From NCBI GenBank assembly GCA_938041335.1, contig CALIAF010000049.1, positions 1-44,169 on the forward strand: 44,169 nt of DNA, given 5' to 3'. Below the pieces are notes generated by a model. That model searched no databases, was not told the DNA's origin, and saw nothing but the letters and a program-made list of their open reading frames with translations. Below, in pieces: positions 16,101 to 24,688 of this stretch (its first letter is position 1; the number at the start of each line of letters is the position of its first letter). Origin of the DNA: an uncultured Ulvibacter sp. (lineage in GTDB: Bacteria > Bacteroidota > Bacteroidia > Flavobacteriales > Flavobacteriaceae). The translations under genes were made by a program, and so were the position numbers.

Positions 16101-16813
16101 AATTCTGTATTCTTATAATAATCTGGCTTGTCTGGGGTAGCAGGAGCAAACTGTGTTGCTTTTGGCCCTTTTACAAAGGCTACATTATCCTTGTATGCAG
16201 ATACAATATCATTAGGATGTTGCTTACTCGTTTCTTTAATCAGTTTAAATAATGAAGACGGCATTTCTTTGCCATCAATAATAAAAGTTCCATTAAATAT
16301 TTTGTGACGGCAGTGCTCACTATTTGCTTGACTAAATGCAAAAACTTCTGAGTCTGTAAGCAGCCTGCCTAACTTTTTTGCGAGGTCTTCTAGATATACC
16401 ACCTCTTCATCATTAAGTGCTAGTCCTTCTGTTTTATTAAATGCCGAAATATCATCGATGTCAAGAATGGGTTCTGGTTCTATATTAACGGTGAACATGG
16501 CTTGACCTAGTTCCTTATATTTCTGAGAAAGCATTGGGTCAAATGTTTCAGATGTTTCTGAAGCATTATGAAATTCTTCTATTCTAATAATCCCTTCAAG
16601 CCCCATATTCTGGGTGATCTCAACGGCATTTGTACTCCATGGAGTAATCATTGCCGCACGAGGTCCAATAAAAAAATCCGTGAGTACGGATTTATCTATT
16701 TGTGGTACGTCGCCAAAAAGCCACGTTAATTTTTTACTGTCTGTTGCGTTAATTTCTCCGTTGGTTTGGACTGCAAAAACTTTGTTCTTAGCGTTTCCGA
16801 AGAAGTGAATCAT
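13157..16813 (-). CDS. purL: Phosphoribosylformylglycinamidine synthase, fused PurL/PurQ
   Basis: This 1218-residue enzyme makes FGAM from FGAR, glutamine and ATP in the fourth step of purine synthesis. It is the long single-chain form. An N-terminal PurS-like part and the linker with SEVFAFSQANSEHCRHKIFNG come first. Next come the two AIR-synthase-like halves (LKAETHNFPTTVEPFNGAATGSGG; GHDVASGGLITTLLE). Last is a class I glutamine amidotransferase with nucleophile C1067 (GVCNGCQ) and H1180/E1182 (MPHLE). Length is close to the E. coli enzyme. It stands alone, with its own -7 box upstream and terminator downstream. I see no purine riboswitch in the 130-bp upstream gap. Identification is certain. 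Confidence 0.98.
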   Translation of the reverse strand: MIHFFGNAKNKVFAVQTNGEINATDSKKLTWLFGDVPQIDKSVLTDFFIGPRAAMITPWSTNAVEITQNMGLEGIIRIEEFHNASETSETFDPMLSQKYKELGQAMFTVNIEPEPILDIDDISAFNKTEGLALNDEEVVYLEDLAKKLGRLLTDSEVFAFSQANSEHCRHKIFNGTFIIDGKEMPSSLFKLIKETSKQHPNDIVSAYKDNVAFVKGPKATQFAPATPDKPDYYKNTEFESVISLKAETHNFPTTVEPFNGAATGSGGEIRDRLAGGKGSLPLAGTAVYMTSYSRLNNEKPWEKTMKPRDWLYQTPLDILIKASNGASDFGNKFGQPLITGSVLTFEHEEHARKLGFDKVIMMAGGIGYGKADQALKDTPQTGDKVVLLGGENYRIGMGGAAVSSADTGEFSSGIELNAIQRSNPEMQKRAANAVRGMVESDINPIVSIHDHGAGGHLNCLSELVEDTGGLIDLDKLPVGDPTLSAKEIIGNESQERMGLVIAEKDIDTLQRVADRERSPMYEVGEVTGDHRFTFKSKTTGETPMDYALEDFFGSSPKTIMNDKTVIRDYRNASYDVSEIPRYLKQVLQMEAVACKDWLTNKVDRCVTGKVAKQQCAGPLQVPLNNCGVMALDYKGENGVATSIGHSPISGLIDPVAGARNSITESLTNIIWAPLEQGLKSISLSANWMWPCNNEGEDARLYQAVEAISEFSIDLGINVPTGKDSLSMKQKYKDEEVISPGTVIISAAGHCSDIKKVVEPVAQLGKGNLYYINISQDDFKLGGSSFGQVLSAIGTDAPTVKSAEYVKTVFNTIQTLIKDNQIVAGHDVASGGLITTLLELFFGNTNTGAKLDLTGLGDDFVKILFAENCGIVIQAADNSVFEKALTTNDITFHTLGQVAKTTALQLRLGGQEVLFDIAEMRDTWYKTSYLLDQKQSGNQAKARFENYKTQPLTFTFPEHFTGQLPAAPKGERIKAAIIREKGSNSEREMANAMYLAGFDVKDVHMTDLISGRETLEDIQFIAAVGGFSNSDVLGSAKGWAGAFLYNEKANKALKDFFAKDDTLSLGVCNGCQLFVELGLLTPDDTEKPKMLHNDSGKFECSFTSVKIQKNNSVMLSSLEGSTLGIWAAHGEGKFSFPKEESNYNIVGKYGYEGFPSNPNGSDFNTAMMTDKTGRHLVMMPHLERSTFPWNWGHYPTDRNDVVTPWLAGFVNARKWLENR

Positions 16814-16845
16814 ACACTAGTGAATTAAAGGGTTATAATTAGCTG

Positions 16846-16853
16846 CAAATGTA
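16846..16853 (-). promoter_or_regulatory. -7 promoter box of purL
   Basis: On the minus strand this reads TACATTTG, matching TAnnTTTG, 33 bp before the purL ATG. Confidence 0.5.
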
Positions 16854-16943
16854 GTTATTTTACCCAAATTAAATGCTAAGAAATTTAGTGACTTATGGTA
16901 GTTTTTAAATTATCACTTATATTGCGAGTCTAATATTTTTACT

Positions 16944-18779
16944 ATGAAAAAACTACTATTTCTTATTGGTCTTTTTGTTATTTCTATAGGGTATTCGCAG
17001 GATAAATTTCCGGCAAAATTCACGAAAACCGCAACTTTACTTCGCGTTTCTGAACCATTAAGTAGTTATGCTAAGCAAAAGGACACCGTTGTAGATGCAA
17101 AGACAGTTGCTAGAATTAGAAACAATATGCGCAACGCCCCTAAGACTAATCCAGATGCATTGCCTTTACACGGTGATCCAGTAGTGCAAACTAAAAATCC
17201 AGTGCGTGCGCCACAAGATGTCTTACTGTCTTTTGATGGGATAGATGTAAATGAAGGACAAGCGGTGCCACCAGATCCAACTGGCGCTGCAGGGCCTAAC
17301 CATTATGTTCATGCGGTGAATCGTGTGATAAAAATATATGATGATGAAGGTGCTTTATTGGAAGGACCTATATTATTAGGTGATTTTTTTGAAAATGGAA
17401 TCAATGATGGAGATCCTATTGTGATGTACGACCAACTTGCTAACAGATGGTTTATAAGCGAGTTTTATGATGCAGATGATGCCCTAATTATTGCGATATC
17501 AAATTCTGGAAACCCGCTAGGAAACTATAACGTTTATCAGTTTGATTTAGATAGTTTTCCAGATTATCCTCACTATGCAGTATGGCCAGATGGATACTAC
17601 TTGACCGCTAATAAAAATGGTGATGTGGGCTATGTTCTTGATAGGGTAGCGATGTTAAATGGAGATACGAATCCAGAGGTTGTTGGTTTTACTTTACCAG
17701 GGCTTATTAGAAACCCAAACACTGTTTTTGGTGCACAAGCGGCTAATTTATTAGGTGATGATTTACCTCCAGCAGATACGCCAGGATATTTTGTTTATTT
17801 ACAAGATGATGCTTGGACAGGAGTTCTTTTTGACCATTTAAAAATTTGGAAAGTAGACCCAAATTTTGATAATGGAGCCGTGGGTACCATCTCCCTTCCA
17901 CAAGTAATACCAACTGCAGATTTTGATTCTACTTTTCAACCTTTTGGTGATGGTGATACGGGTCAGCCAGGAACTACCCAGAATATTGATAACTTAGGAG
18001 GTGTGATTTCATATATGACCAACTTTAGATCTTTTGATACTCATAATTCTTTAATCCTTAATTTTAATGTCAACCTTGGGTCAGACAGATCTGGAATTAG
18101 ATGGTATGAGTTAAGGAATGAAACAGATGATGAGTTTACAATCCATCAAGAAGGTACTTGGTCACGGCCAGATAATTTAAGCCGATTTTTAGGAAGTATG
18201 TGTATGAATAAATTTGGTGACATTGCATTGTCTTATAATACGGGTAACTTTCAGAACCTCGTAGATATAAGATTTACAGGAAGGTTAGCAGATGACCCAT
18301 TGAACGAAATGTCTTTTCAAGAAACATTAGTCGTTGGAAGTTCAGGACCTCAAACTTTTAGTAATCGTTTTGGGGATTATTCTCAAATGACAATAGATCC
18401 GGATGACGAAACCTTCTGGTTTACCACGGAGTATTTTAAAGAAATAGATGTGTGGAGCACTAGAATAACCCATTTTAGCCTTGATGGTTTGCCCGTGTTG
18501 GCAAATGAAACCCCAGAAACAGATAGTGCTATAATTGCTATTTACCCTTTTGATGCCACCTCACATCAACTCCTACTTGAGACAGAAAAAGTGATTGATA
18601 CCCTAACTTATGACATATTAGATTTAAATGGTAAAATAATTGCTTCTGGCTTTTTAGAAAACCAAAATCAAGGCTACTCGGCTTTGGTTAATTCATCTTC
18701 GTTTTCTTCTGGTATTTATCTAGTAGAGGTAAAGGATACAGGTAACTTTAAGATTGCTAAAAAGTTTAGCGTGAAGTAG
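16944..18779 (+). CDS. T9SS-secreted protein, tandem paralogue 1
   Basis: The 611-residue protein has a signal peptide (MKKLLFLIGLFVISIGYSQ) and a C-terminal type A sorting domain of the type IX secretion system (about residues 532-611: AIYPFDATSHQLLLE, then YDILDLNGKIIASG, and SGIYLVEVKDTGNFKIAKKFSVK). It should therefore be exported through the outer membrane. The central ~400 residues contain DPTGAAGPNHYVHAVN, GDPIVMYDQLANRWFISEF and FPDYPHYAVWPDGYYLTANK, a pattern I associate with a propeller-like secreted family of unknown function. Its neighbour downstream repeats the same blocks, so the two arose by duplication. It has its own start region, so co-transcription is uncertain given the 299-bp gap (18780-19078), in which I see nothing else. 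Substrate unknown. Confidence 0.85.
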   Translation: MKKLLFLIGLFVISIGYSQDKFPAKFTKTATLLRVSEPLSSYAKQKDTVVDAKTVARIRNNMRNAPKTNPDALPLHGDPVVQTKNPVRAPQDVLLSFDGIDVNEGQAVPPDPTGAAGPNHYVHAVNRVIKIYDDEGALLEGPILLGDFFENGINDGDPIVMYDQLANRWFISEFYDADDALIIAISNSGNPLGNYNVYQFDLDSFPDYPHYAVWPDGYYLTANKNGDVGYVLDRVAMLNGDTNPEVVGFTLPGLIRNPNTVFGAQAANLLGDDLPPADTPGYFVYLQDDAWTGVLFDHLKIWKVDPNFDNGAVGTISLPQVIPTADFDSTFQPFGDGDTGQPGTTQNIDNLGGVISYMTNFRSFDTHNSLILNFNVNLGSDRSGIRWYELRNETDDEFTIHQEGTWSRPDNLSRFLGSMCMNKFGDIALSYNTGNFQNLVDIRFTGRLADDPLNEMSFQETLVVGSSGPQTFSNRFGDYSQMTIDPDDETFWFTTEYFKEIDVWSTRITHFSLDGLPVLANETPETDSAIIAIYPFDATSHQLLLETEKVIDTLTYDILDLNGKIIASGFLENQNQGYSALVNSSSFSSGIYLVEVKDTGNFKIAKKFSVK

Positions 18780-19078
18780 TTTTTAGACCACTCATACTGG
18801 TTTCAAAAAGTTGCTAGGGTTTTTAATTAAGAACTATTTCTTTTTTAGAGCGGGTGGCTTTGTTTACAATTAGATAAATACTTTCTTTTATAAATCTGAT
18901 GCAACCCGGTTTATACTATTCGTTTGGTGCATAAAGTCAAATTTGCAATGGATTATTAGATTTTTAGTAGATATACGTTTGGTATTTCACGTGTAGGCGT
19001 AAGGATCACTCTTTTTTTGCGTGGTATATTGCAGTCATTGTTTTTTATTTAACCACCAAATACTTTAAAATCTTAGCT

Positions 19079-21253
19079 ATGAACATAATAAGACAAAGTT
19101 TAACTTTTTTGTTACTACTCGTTTGTGCTCAAAATTGGGCACAGGAAAACCCTCCAGTTGCAATCTCTCAAGGAACATTTATTGGGGAATCCATTGCATT
19201 AAGGGATGCACCTTTAAAAGCACCGTTTAATAGTGAAACGGAAGAACTACTATTTGTAGATATGCGAAGACTAGATACAAATGGCCTAGGCGTTAATGGA
19301 TCTGAAAATGGATCTGAAGACGGATTTGATGGCGCAGTACAAAGTCAAGCGCCAAAATTTTCTGTACAAAATTTACTGCAAAACTTTGATGGTATCAATC
19401 AAGGTGAAGCTGGTTCTGGAGTTCCAGATCCAACAGGGGCTGTAGGGCCAAATCACTATGTTGCCGCAGTAAATTCTACCACAAAAGTATTTGACAAAGA
19501 AGGAAATTTATTGGCTGGCCCAACAACTCTAAATAGTGTTTTAGGAATAGCAGGAAATGGAGATCCTATTGTAATGTATGATCAATTAGCAGATCGGTTT
19601 TTTGTGAGCCAGTTTGCATTTTCTAATAATTCAGTAACCATAGGAGTTTCTACAACGGCAGACCCTACTGGCACCTATTATGTGTATAATTATCCCTTAG
19701 GTCAGTTTCCAGATTATCCGCATTATGCAGTTTGGCCAGAGGCATATATATTAACAGCCAATAAAGGAGGGCAGACTACCTATGTTTTTGACAGAGAAAC
19801 GATGTTGCGTGGAGGTGAAGACCCTGCATTAGTAGGATTTAATTTAAATGGCGCCGAAGGTAATTTTAACACAGTATTTGGACCACAAGCCGCAAATTTA
19901 TTAGGTCGTGTTGCACCAATAGATGCTCCGGGATATATCGTATATCTTCAAGATGACAGTTGGGGGAATGACGCTATTACTTTTGATCATTTAAAAGTTT
20001 GGTCTATTGATATCGATTTTGATGGGGCTAGTACTATATCTGACCCTGAAGTAATCCCTATTGCAGATTTTGATTCTTTCTTTGCACCTTTTGGTTCTGG
20101 TGATTTTGAACAACCAGGAACTACACAAAAAATTGATGGAATAACAGGATTGATGTCTTATATGCCAAATTATAGAAGCTTTGACGATCATAACTCATTA
20201 CTGGTAAACTTTAATGTAGATGTAGAAGGAAGAGGCGGGATTCGTTGGGTAGAATTAAGAAACGTTGATAACGGACCATTTACCTTATTTCAAGAAGGAA
20301 CCTATATACTGGACGATGATGTAAACAGATTTATGGGAAGTATGAGTATTGATAAAGACGGGAATTTTGGTTTAGGGTATAATGTAGTTGGCCCAACAGT
20401 TTTTCCTGGTATGCGTTATGCAGGAAGACTGGTAGACGATGCAGAATTAGGAACTATAAACGTTGAAGAAACAAGTATCATTGAAGGCCCAGGCGGAGTT
20501 GGTGTTTTTAATAGATTTGGAGATTATGCCCAAATGACTATGGATATCGATAATAGAACCTTTTGGTATACTGCAGAGTATATGGGTGAAACAGACGGAA
20601 TCTGGTCTACTAGAATTGCATCTTTTACACTTGGAGAAGAAGAGGTTGATGACGTGGCCGTTTTTGGTTTTGAGGCTCCTCTTTATCAAGGCCCTTTTAG
20701 TGATAGTGAAACCATAACTGCATTAATTGCAAATTTTGGAACAAATGATCAAGCAGATTTTGACATAGAATTAAGAGTAGATGGGGTTCTTATAACTACA
20801 GATACTTTTGACGGGACACTTGCCGCTGGCACATACGGTTTTCACGAATTTACAGTGCCAGTTAATATGGCGGCTGGAGATGGAATACTTAATCTTTCTG
20901 CTAAGACGCTGCTTGTTGCAGATTCGTATAACGAGAATGATGCCTTCAATTTTAATTATTTAATTGAAAAAATATTAAACAATACTGATATTACTGCTCT
21001 AGAAAGAAGGTTATTAATTTACCCTCTAGAAGATAAGATGTATGAAATTAATTTTGCGACCAATGCCTTTTATGAAAACGTAAGCTATCGAATGTTTGAT
21101 ATTCAAGGAAGCTTAATTGCAACGGCTCCATTAGTGAATACGGGTAATGGATATAGATCTCAAGTAGATATGAATATCCATCAAAGTGGCGTTTATATAG
21201 TGGAAATCACAGATGATACTTTTAAAGTATCTAAGAAGATATTGGTGAGATAA
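19079..21253 (+). CDS. T9SS-secreted protein, tandem paralogue 2 with extra CARDB-like domain
   Basis: The 724-residue paralogue of the preceding gene shares DPTGAVGPNHYVAAVN, NGDPIVMYDQLADRFFVSQF, FPDYPHYAVWPEAYILTANK and NTVFGPQAANLLG. It has a signal peptide (cut near NWAQ) and a T9SS sorting domain at the end (LLIYPLEDKMYEINF, then SGVYIVEITDDTFKVSKKILVR). Between core and sorting domain, roughly residues 520-630, it has an added Ig-like segment (VAVFGFEAPLYQGPF, then ITALIANFGTNDQADFDIEL) that resembles CARDB domains and is absent from paralogue 1. A strong terminator follows at 21272-21308. It is probably a surface or extracellular protein; activity unknown. Confidence 0.85.
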   Translation: MNIIRQSLTFLLLLVCAQNWAQENPPVAISQGTFIGESIALRDAPLKAPFNSETEELLFVDMRRLDTNGLGVNGSENGSEDGFDGAVQSQAPKFSVQNLLQNFDGINQGEAGSGVPDPTGAVGPNHYVAAVNSTTKVFDKEGNLLAGPTTLNSVLGIAGNGDPIVMYDQLADRFFVSQFAFSNNSVTIGVSTTADPTGTYYVYNYPLGQFPDYPHYAVWPEAYILTANKGGQTTYVFDRETMLRGGEDPALVGFNLNGAEGNFNTVFGPQAANLLGRVAPIDAPGYIVYLQDDSWGNDAITFDHLKVWSIDIDFDGASTISDPEVIPIADFDSFFAPFGSGDFEQPGTTQKIDGITGLMSYMPNYRSFDDHNSLLVNFNVDVEGRGGIRWVELRNVDNGPFTLFQEGTYILDDDVNRFMGSMSIDKDGNFGLGYNVVGPTVFPGMRYAGRLVDDAELGTINVEETSIIEGPGGVGVFNRFGDYAQMTMDIDNRTFWYTAEYMGETDGIWSTRIASFTLGEEEVDDVAVFGFEAPLYQGPFSDSETITALIANFGTNDQADFDIELRVDGVLITTDTFDGTLAAGTYGFHEFTVPVNMAAGDGILNLSAKTLLVADSYNENDAFNFNYLIEKILNNTDITALERRLLIYPLEDKMYEINFATNAFYENVSYRMFDIQGSLIATAPLVNTGNGYRSQVDMNIHQSGVYIVEITDDTFKVSKKILVR

Positions 21254-21271
21254 CCCTTACTAATAATCAAT

Positions 21272-21308
21272 AAAAAGGAGGCTGTTTTTCATATTCAGCT
21301 TCCTTTTT
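21272..21308 (+). terminator. Terminator after the T9SS paralogue pair
   Basis: AAAAAGGAGGCTG pairs with CAGCTTCCTTTTT (one G-U pair), loop of 11 bases, ending in T-run. Confidence 0.85.
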
Positions 21309-21367
21309 GCATGTTGTACTATTTTAAAAGGTAAACTTAATTGTATAAAATAGTGTAACTTTAGAAT

Positions 21368-22228
21368 ATGGAAAACTGGCCGCTTTGGGTTTCATTAATT
21401 GTACTTATCCTTATCATTTATATAGTGATTAGTGTGCTGTTGTATTTTTTACAAGATCACTTTTTATTTAAGCCAGAAAAACTTCCTAAAGACTTCCAGT
21501 TTCTGTATGAAAATCAAGAAGTGGAAGAGTATCATCTTGAAACGAGAGATGGAGCCGTTATTAATGGGCTGCATTTTAAGGTGGAAAACCCAAAGGGTGT
21601 TGTACTGTATTTAAAAGGCAACTCTAAAAGTATGAAAGGTTGGGGTAAGTTTGCGGTAGACTTTACAAGAAACAATTATGACGTTATTATGGTAGATTAC
21701 CGCGGGTTTGGCAAGAGCACTGGTAAGAGATCGCAAAAAGCTATAAAGCACGATTTACAATATGTGTATAACAAGATGCGAGAGCGCATTTCACAAAAAT
21801 ACATTATTCTATATGGCAGAAGTTTAGGCTCAGGCTTTGCTGCAAAATTAGCCTCTATGAATAACCCTAGAATGCTTATTCTGGATGCTCCTTATTATAG
21901 TTTACAGAAAGTGACGGCGCGATACGCGCCTTTTATGCCATTGTCTTTAATCTTGAAATATCCTATCCCCACACATAAGTGGCTCAAGTATGTAAATTGC
22001 CCGATACACATCATTCACGGAACAAACGATAAACTCATTCCTTTTAAAGTAGGGGTGAAGTTGTCTCAAATAAGACCTAAAAACACGAAGTTATATCCCA
22101 TAATAGGTGGAGGCCATAAAAACATGAATACCTTTGAGTCCTACCACGTAGCACTTTCCCGTATTATTAATGAAGAAAAACACGAAGTAGATTTTAGTAC
22201 TACCAGTATGAAAGTAAAACATAAATAA
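21368..22228 (+). CDS. Membrane-anchored alpha/beta hydrolase, tandem copy 1
   Basis: The 286-residue protein has one N-terminal membrane helix (residues ~7-29) followed by an alpha/beta hydrolase domain. The catalytic triad is visible: S152 in GRSLGSG, D221 in GTNDKLIP, and H250 in GGGHKN. VDYRGFGKSTGKRS is the usual strand before the nucleophile elbow. It resembles the BEM46/YtmA-type serine hydrolases of unknown substrate, anchored with the domain probably facing the cytoplasm or periplasm. Its stop overlaps the next ATG by one base (TAATG), so it is coupled to copy 2. Hydrolase assignment is firm, substrate unknown. Confidence 0.88.
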   Translation: MENWPLWVSLIVLILIIYIVISVLLYFLQDHFLFKPEKLPKDFQFLYENQEVEEYHLETRDGAVINGLHFKVENPKGVVLYLKGNSKSMKGWGKFAVDFTRNNYDVIMVDYRGFGKSTGKRSQKAIKHDLQYVYNKMRERISQKYIILYGRSLGSGFAAKLASMNNPRMLILDAPYYSLQKVTARYAPFMPLSLILKYPIPTHKWLKYVNCPIHIIHGTNDKLIPFKVGVKLSQIRPKNTKLYPIIGGGHKNMNTFESYHVALSRIINEEKHEVDFSTTSMKVKHK

Positions 22229-23043
22229 TGGCTACTTTTAAAAAAGTCATACGTTTCCTGCTTATTTTCGCGAGTGTAATTTTCATTATTTGTATCACTA
22301 GTATGTACCTTATACAAGAAAAATTAATATTTGCTGGTTCTACTTTAGCCCAAGATTATGAGTATACATTTGAACCCCCGTTTGAGGAACTCAATTTTAC
22401 GGCAAAAGATGGTGCCCGTATTAATGCCTTATACTTTACGGTGCCTTCACCAGAAGGAGCAATAGTCTATTTTCACGGCAACGCAGGTGATTTATCTAGA
22501 TGGGGTACAATTGCAGCATACTTTACACAGTTTAATTATAATGTACTCATTATTGATTATCGTACCTACGGTAAAAGTACTGGCGCATTAAACGAGCAAA
22601 AGATGCTTGAAGACACGCAGCTACCTTATAATTTTTTACTCCAAAACTTTAAAGAAGAAGACATCGTTGTCTACGGTAGGTCACTGGGCACAAGCTTTGC
22701 CAGTTATCTGACCTCAAAGAATAATCCACGTAAATTAATTTTAGAAACACCATTCTATAATATGCTTGATGTCACCAAACGTAGATTTCCTATGCTGCCT
22801 TTTGCAGATAGATTGCTTAAATATAGAATGGAAAATAATGAATTTGTGAAAGAGGTTACTTGTCCCATTGTTATCTACCACGGGACCAATGATGACATTG
22901 TTCCGTTAGCGTCTGGATTATTGTTAAAAGACGAAATTCCGGCAGATCAATTGACCTTTTATACCATACAAGACGCCACGCATCACAACATTGGTAGCTT
23001 TGCTGAGTATCAAAATACTATCGTAGCATCACTTCGGAAATAG
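22228..23043 (+). CDS. Membrane-anchored alpha/beta hydrolase, tandem copy 2
   Basis: This 271-residue paralogue of the preceding gene has the same layout: an N-terminal helix (residues ~8-29), YFHGNAGDLSRWG as oxyanion region, IDYRTYGKSTGALN, nucleophile S152 in GRSLGTS, D222 in GTNDDIVP and H252 in ATHHN. The two are clearly diverged, so they may act on different substrates or as a heterodimer. Coupled translation with copy 1 supports joint action. The FHGNAGD oxyanion motif is closer to the family norm than copy 1, which has LKGNSKS. Substrate unknown. Confidence 0.88.
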   Translation: MATFKKVIRFLLIFASVIFIICITSMYLIQEKLIFAGSTLAQDYEYTFEPPFEELNFTAKDGARINALYFTVPSPEGAIVYFHGNAGDLSRWGTIAAYFTQFNYNVLIIDYRTYGKSTGALNEQKMLEDTQLPYNFLLQNFKEEDIVVYGRSLGTSFASYLTSKNNPRKLILETPFYNMLDVTKRRFPMLPFADRLLKYRMENNEFVKEVTCPIVIYHGTNDDIVPLASGLLLKDEIPADQLTFYTIQDATHHNIGSFAEYQNTIVASLRK

Positions 23044-23092
23044 TCTAGATTCAAATTATCTAAACACACATAAAAATACCACGATTAAATAC

Positions 23093-23100
23093 TATCTTTG
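23093..23100 (+). promoter_or_regulatory. -7 promoter box of ychF
   Basis: TATCTTTG fits TAnnTTTG. The transcript would carry the palindrome at 23107-23124 at or near its 5' end, then a leader of over 100 bases to the ATG at 23231. Confidence 0.5.
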
Positions 23101-23106
23101 CACCTG

Positions 23107-23124
23107 TCCCGATAGCTATCGGGA
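23107..23124. repeat. Dispersed-type palindrome TCCCGATAGCTATCGGGA
   Basis: A perfect 18-bp palindrome in the ychF leader. I associate this exact core (CCCGATAGCTATCGGG) with highly repeated palindromes in flavobacterial genomes, but cannot count copies here. Confidence 0.6.
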
Positions 23125-23230
23125 TTGGAAGTTTTAGCACATATTTCACGTATTTAAAATTTCCGAAGCAATTCACAATAGTTTAAATAAGAATAGGGGA
23201 TGCGAAAGCAAAACCAATAGCAATAATTAT

Positions 23231-24325
23231 ATGAAAGCAGGAATCGTAGGATTGCCTAATGTAGGTAAATCAACTCTTTTTAATTGTCTGTCAAATGCAA
23301 AAGCGCAAAGTGCAAACTTTCCGTTTTGTACCATTGAGCCTAATATAGGTGTGGTAAATGTGCCTGATAATAGACTCGTAAAACTGGAAGAATTAGTAAA
23401 TCCAGAAAAAGTATTACCTGCAACTGTAGAGATTGTAGATATTGCGGGATTAGTTAAAGGAGCAAGTAAAGGCGAAGGACTCGGTAATCAGTTTTTAGGA
23501 AACATACGTGAGACAGATGCGATTTTACATGTGTTACGTTGTTTTGATGATAATAACATTGTACACGTAGACGAGAGTGTAGACCCTGTAAGAGATAAAG
23601 AAACGATTGATATTGAATTGCAGTTAAAAGATCTTGATACCGTAGATAAAAAACTAGAAAAAGTAAAAAGAACGGCGCGTACGGGTAATAAAGATGCGCA
23701 AGCCGAAGAGGCAATCTTATTAAGACTAAAAGAAGGTTTGGAGCAGGGAGTTTCTGTTCGTGCAATTTCTTTTACAGAAAAGGAACGTGAAGAGTTTGTA
23801 AAGCCTTTACAGTTTATTACAGATAAGCCAGTAATGTATGTCTGTAATGTGGATGAGGCAGGAGCAAAGGCAGGTAATGCTTATGTAGATCGCGTAAAAG
23901 AAGCAGTGAAAGATGAAGATGCTGAGGTGATTTTCTTAGCCGTTGGTATGGAGGCAGATATCACAGAACTAGATGATTTTGAAGAACGCCAAATGTTCTT
24001 AGAAGATATGGGTTTACAAGAACCTGGTTCTGCAAAACTCATTAGAGGTGCTTATAAATTATTAGACCTACAAACCTATTTTACTGCAGGAGTAAAAGAA
24101 GTGCGAGCATGGACAATACCAGTTGGTGCAACCGCGCCACAAGCCGCAGGAGTGATCCATACCGATTTTGAGAAAGGCTTTATTAGAGCCGAGGTTATTG
24201 GTTACGATAACTACGTACAATACGGTAGCGAAGCCAAAGTAAAAGAGGCAGGTAAAATGGGCGTAGAAGGGAAAGAATATGTGGTTAAAGATGGTGACGT
24301 GATGCATTTTAGGTTTAACGTGTAA
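23231..24325 (+). CDS. ychF: YchF/OLA1 family P-loop NTPase
   Basis: This 364-residue translation-associated P-loop protein of the Obg-related YchF family prefers ATP and binds ribosomes. The P-loop is GLPNVGKST at 7-15, Switch II is DIAGLVKGASKGEGLGNQFL, a coiled insertion lies at ~130-165, and the C-terminal TGS domain ends with GKEYVVKDGDVMHFRFNV. Length is exactly that of the family. Its 5' leader contains a palindrome and a strong terminator follows at 24392-24427. Identification is certain. Confidence 0.98.
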   Translation: MKAGIVGLPNVGKSTLFNCLSNAKAQSANFPFCTIEPNIGVVNVPDNRLVKLEELVNPEKVLPATVEIVDIAGLVKGASKGEGLGNQFLGNIRETDAILHVLRCFDDNNIVHVDESVDPVRDKETIDIELQLKDLDTVDKKLEKVKRTARTGNKDAQAEEAILLRLKEGLEQGVSVRAISFTEKEREEFVKPLQFITDKPVMYVCNVDEAGAKAGNAYVDRVKEAVKDEDAEVIFLAVGMEADITELDDFEERQMFLEDMGLQEPGSAKLIRGAYKLLDLQTYFTAGVKEVRAWTIPVGATAPQAAGVIHTDFEKGFIRAEVIGYDNYVQYGSEAKVKEAGKMGVEGKEYVVKDGDVMHFRFNV

Positions 24326-24391
24326 TTTAGAAGAAAGAGCAAAGAAGAAAGACCGTTCACTTGGTTCACTGAAAGAACAAAGACAAAAAAA

Positions 24392-24427
24392 ATCCCAACA
24401 GCGCATCGCTTTGTTGGGATTTTTTTT
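24392..24427 (+). terminator. Terminator of ychF
   Basis: ATCCCAACA pairs with TGTTGGGAT around an 11-base loop, with T7 after and A-run before. The rest of the gap 24428-24688 holds only AT-rich DNA and a likely parE promoter near 24618-24632 (TACTTTG). Confidence 0.9.
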
Positions 24428-24688
24428 AGGAAACTCAATAGCTTCGGAACTATTAATTATCCATCAGTACTTCTTTTTTTGTCTTGATTCTTGTCTCCTG
24501 TTTCTTTGTTCAAGACCATTAACTTGTTTTTTTAGAGCGAAATATTCATAAAACTGGGTGCTTTTTCCCTTTTAATATTTCAGAAATAATTACTAACAAT
24601 TGCACTATAAAATTGTTAATTACTTTGCCTTGGATATATTCCAAGAGTGTGCGTGAAGCCTTATATTTATCAACTATTCACACGTTTT

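Noticed and set aside
18780-19078. Possible small gene or RNA between the T9SS paralogues
   Set aside because: No frame with a credible start and no stable hairpin was found; only AT-rich sequence.
23454-24438. Overlapping minus-strand ORFs over ychF
   Set aside because: They are antisense to a certain gene and their sequence has no family likeness.
24647-24688. Longer parE start at a GTG
   Set aside because: The added residues ([14 protein letters not shown]) do not fit the family, and the ATG at 24689 starts the expected N-terminus.
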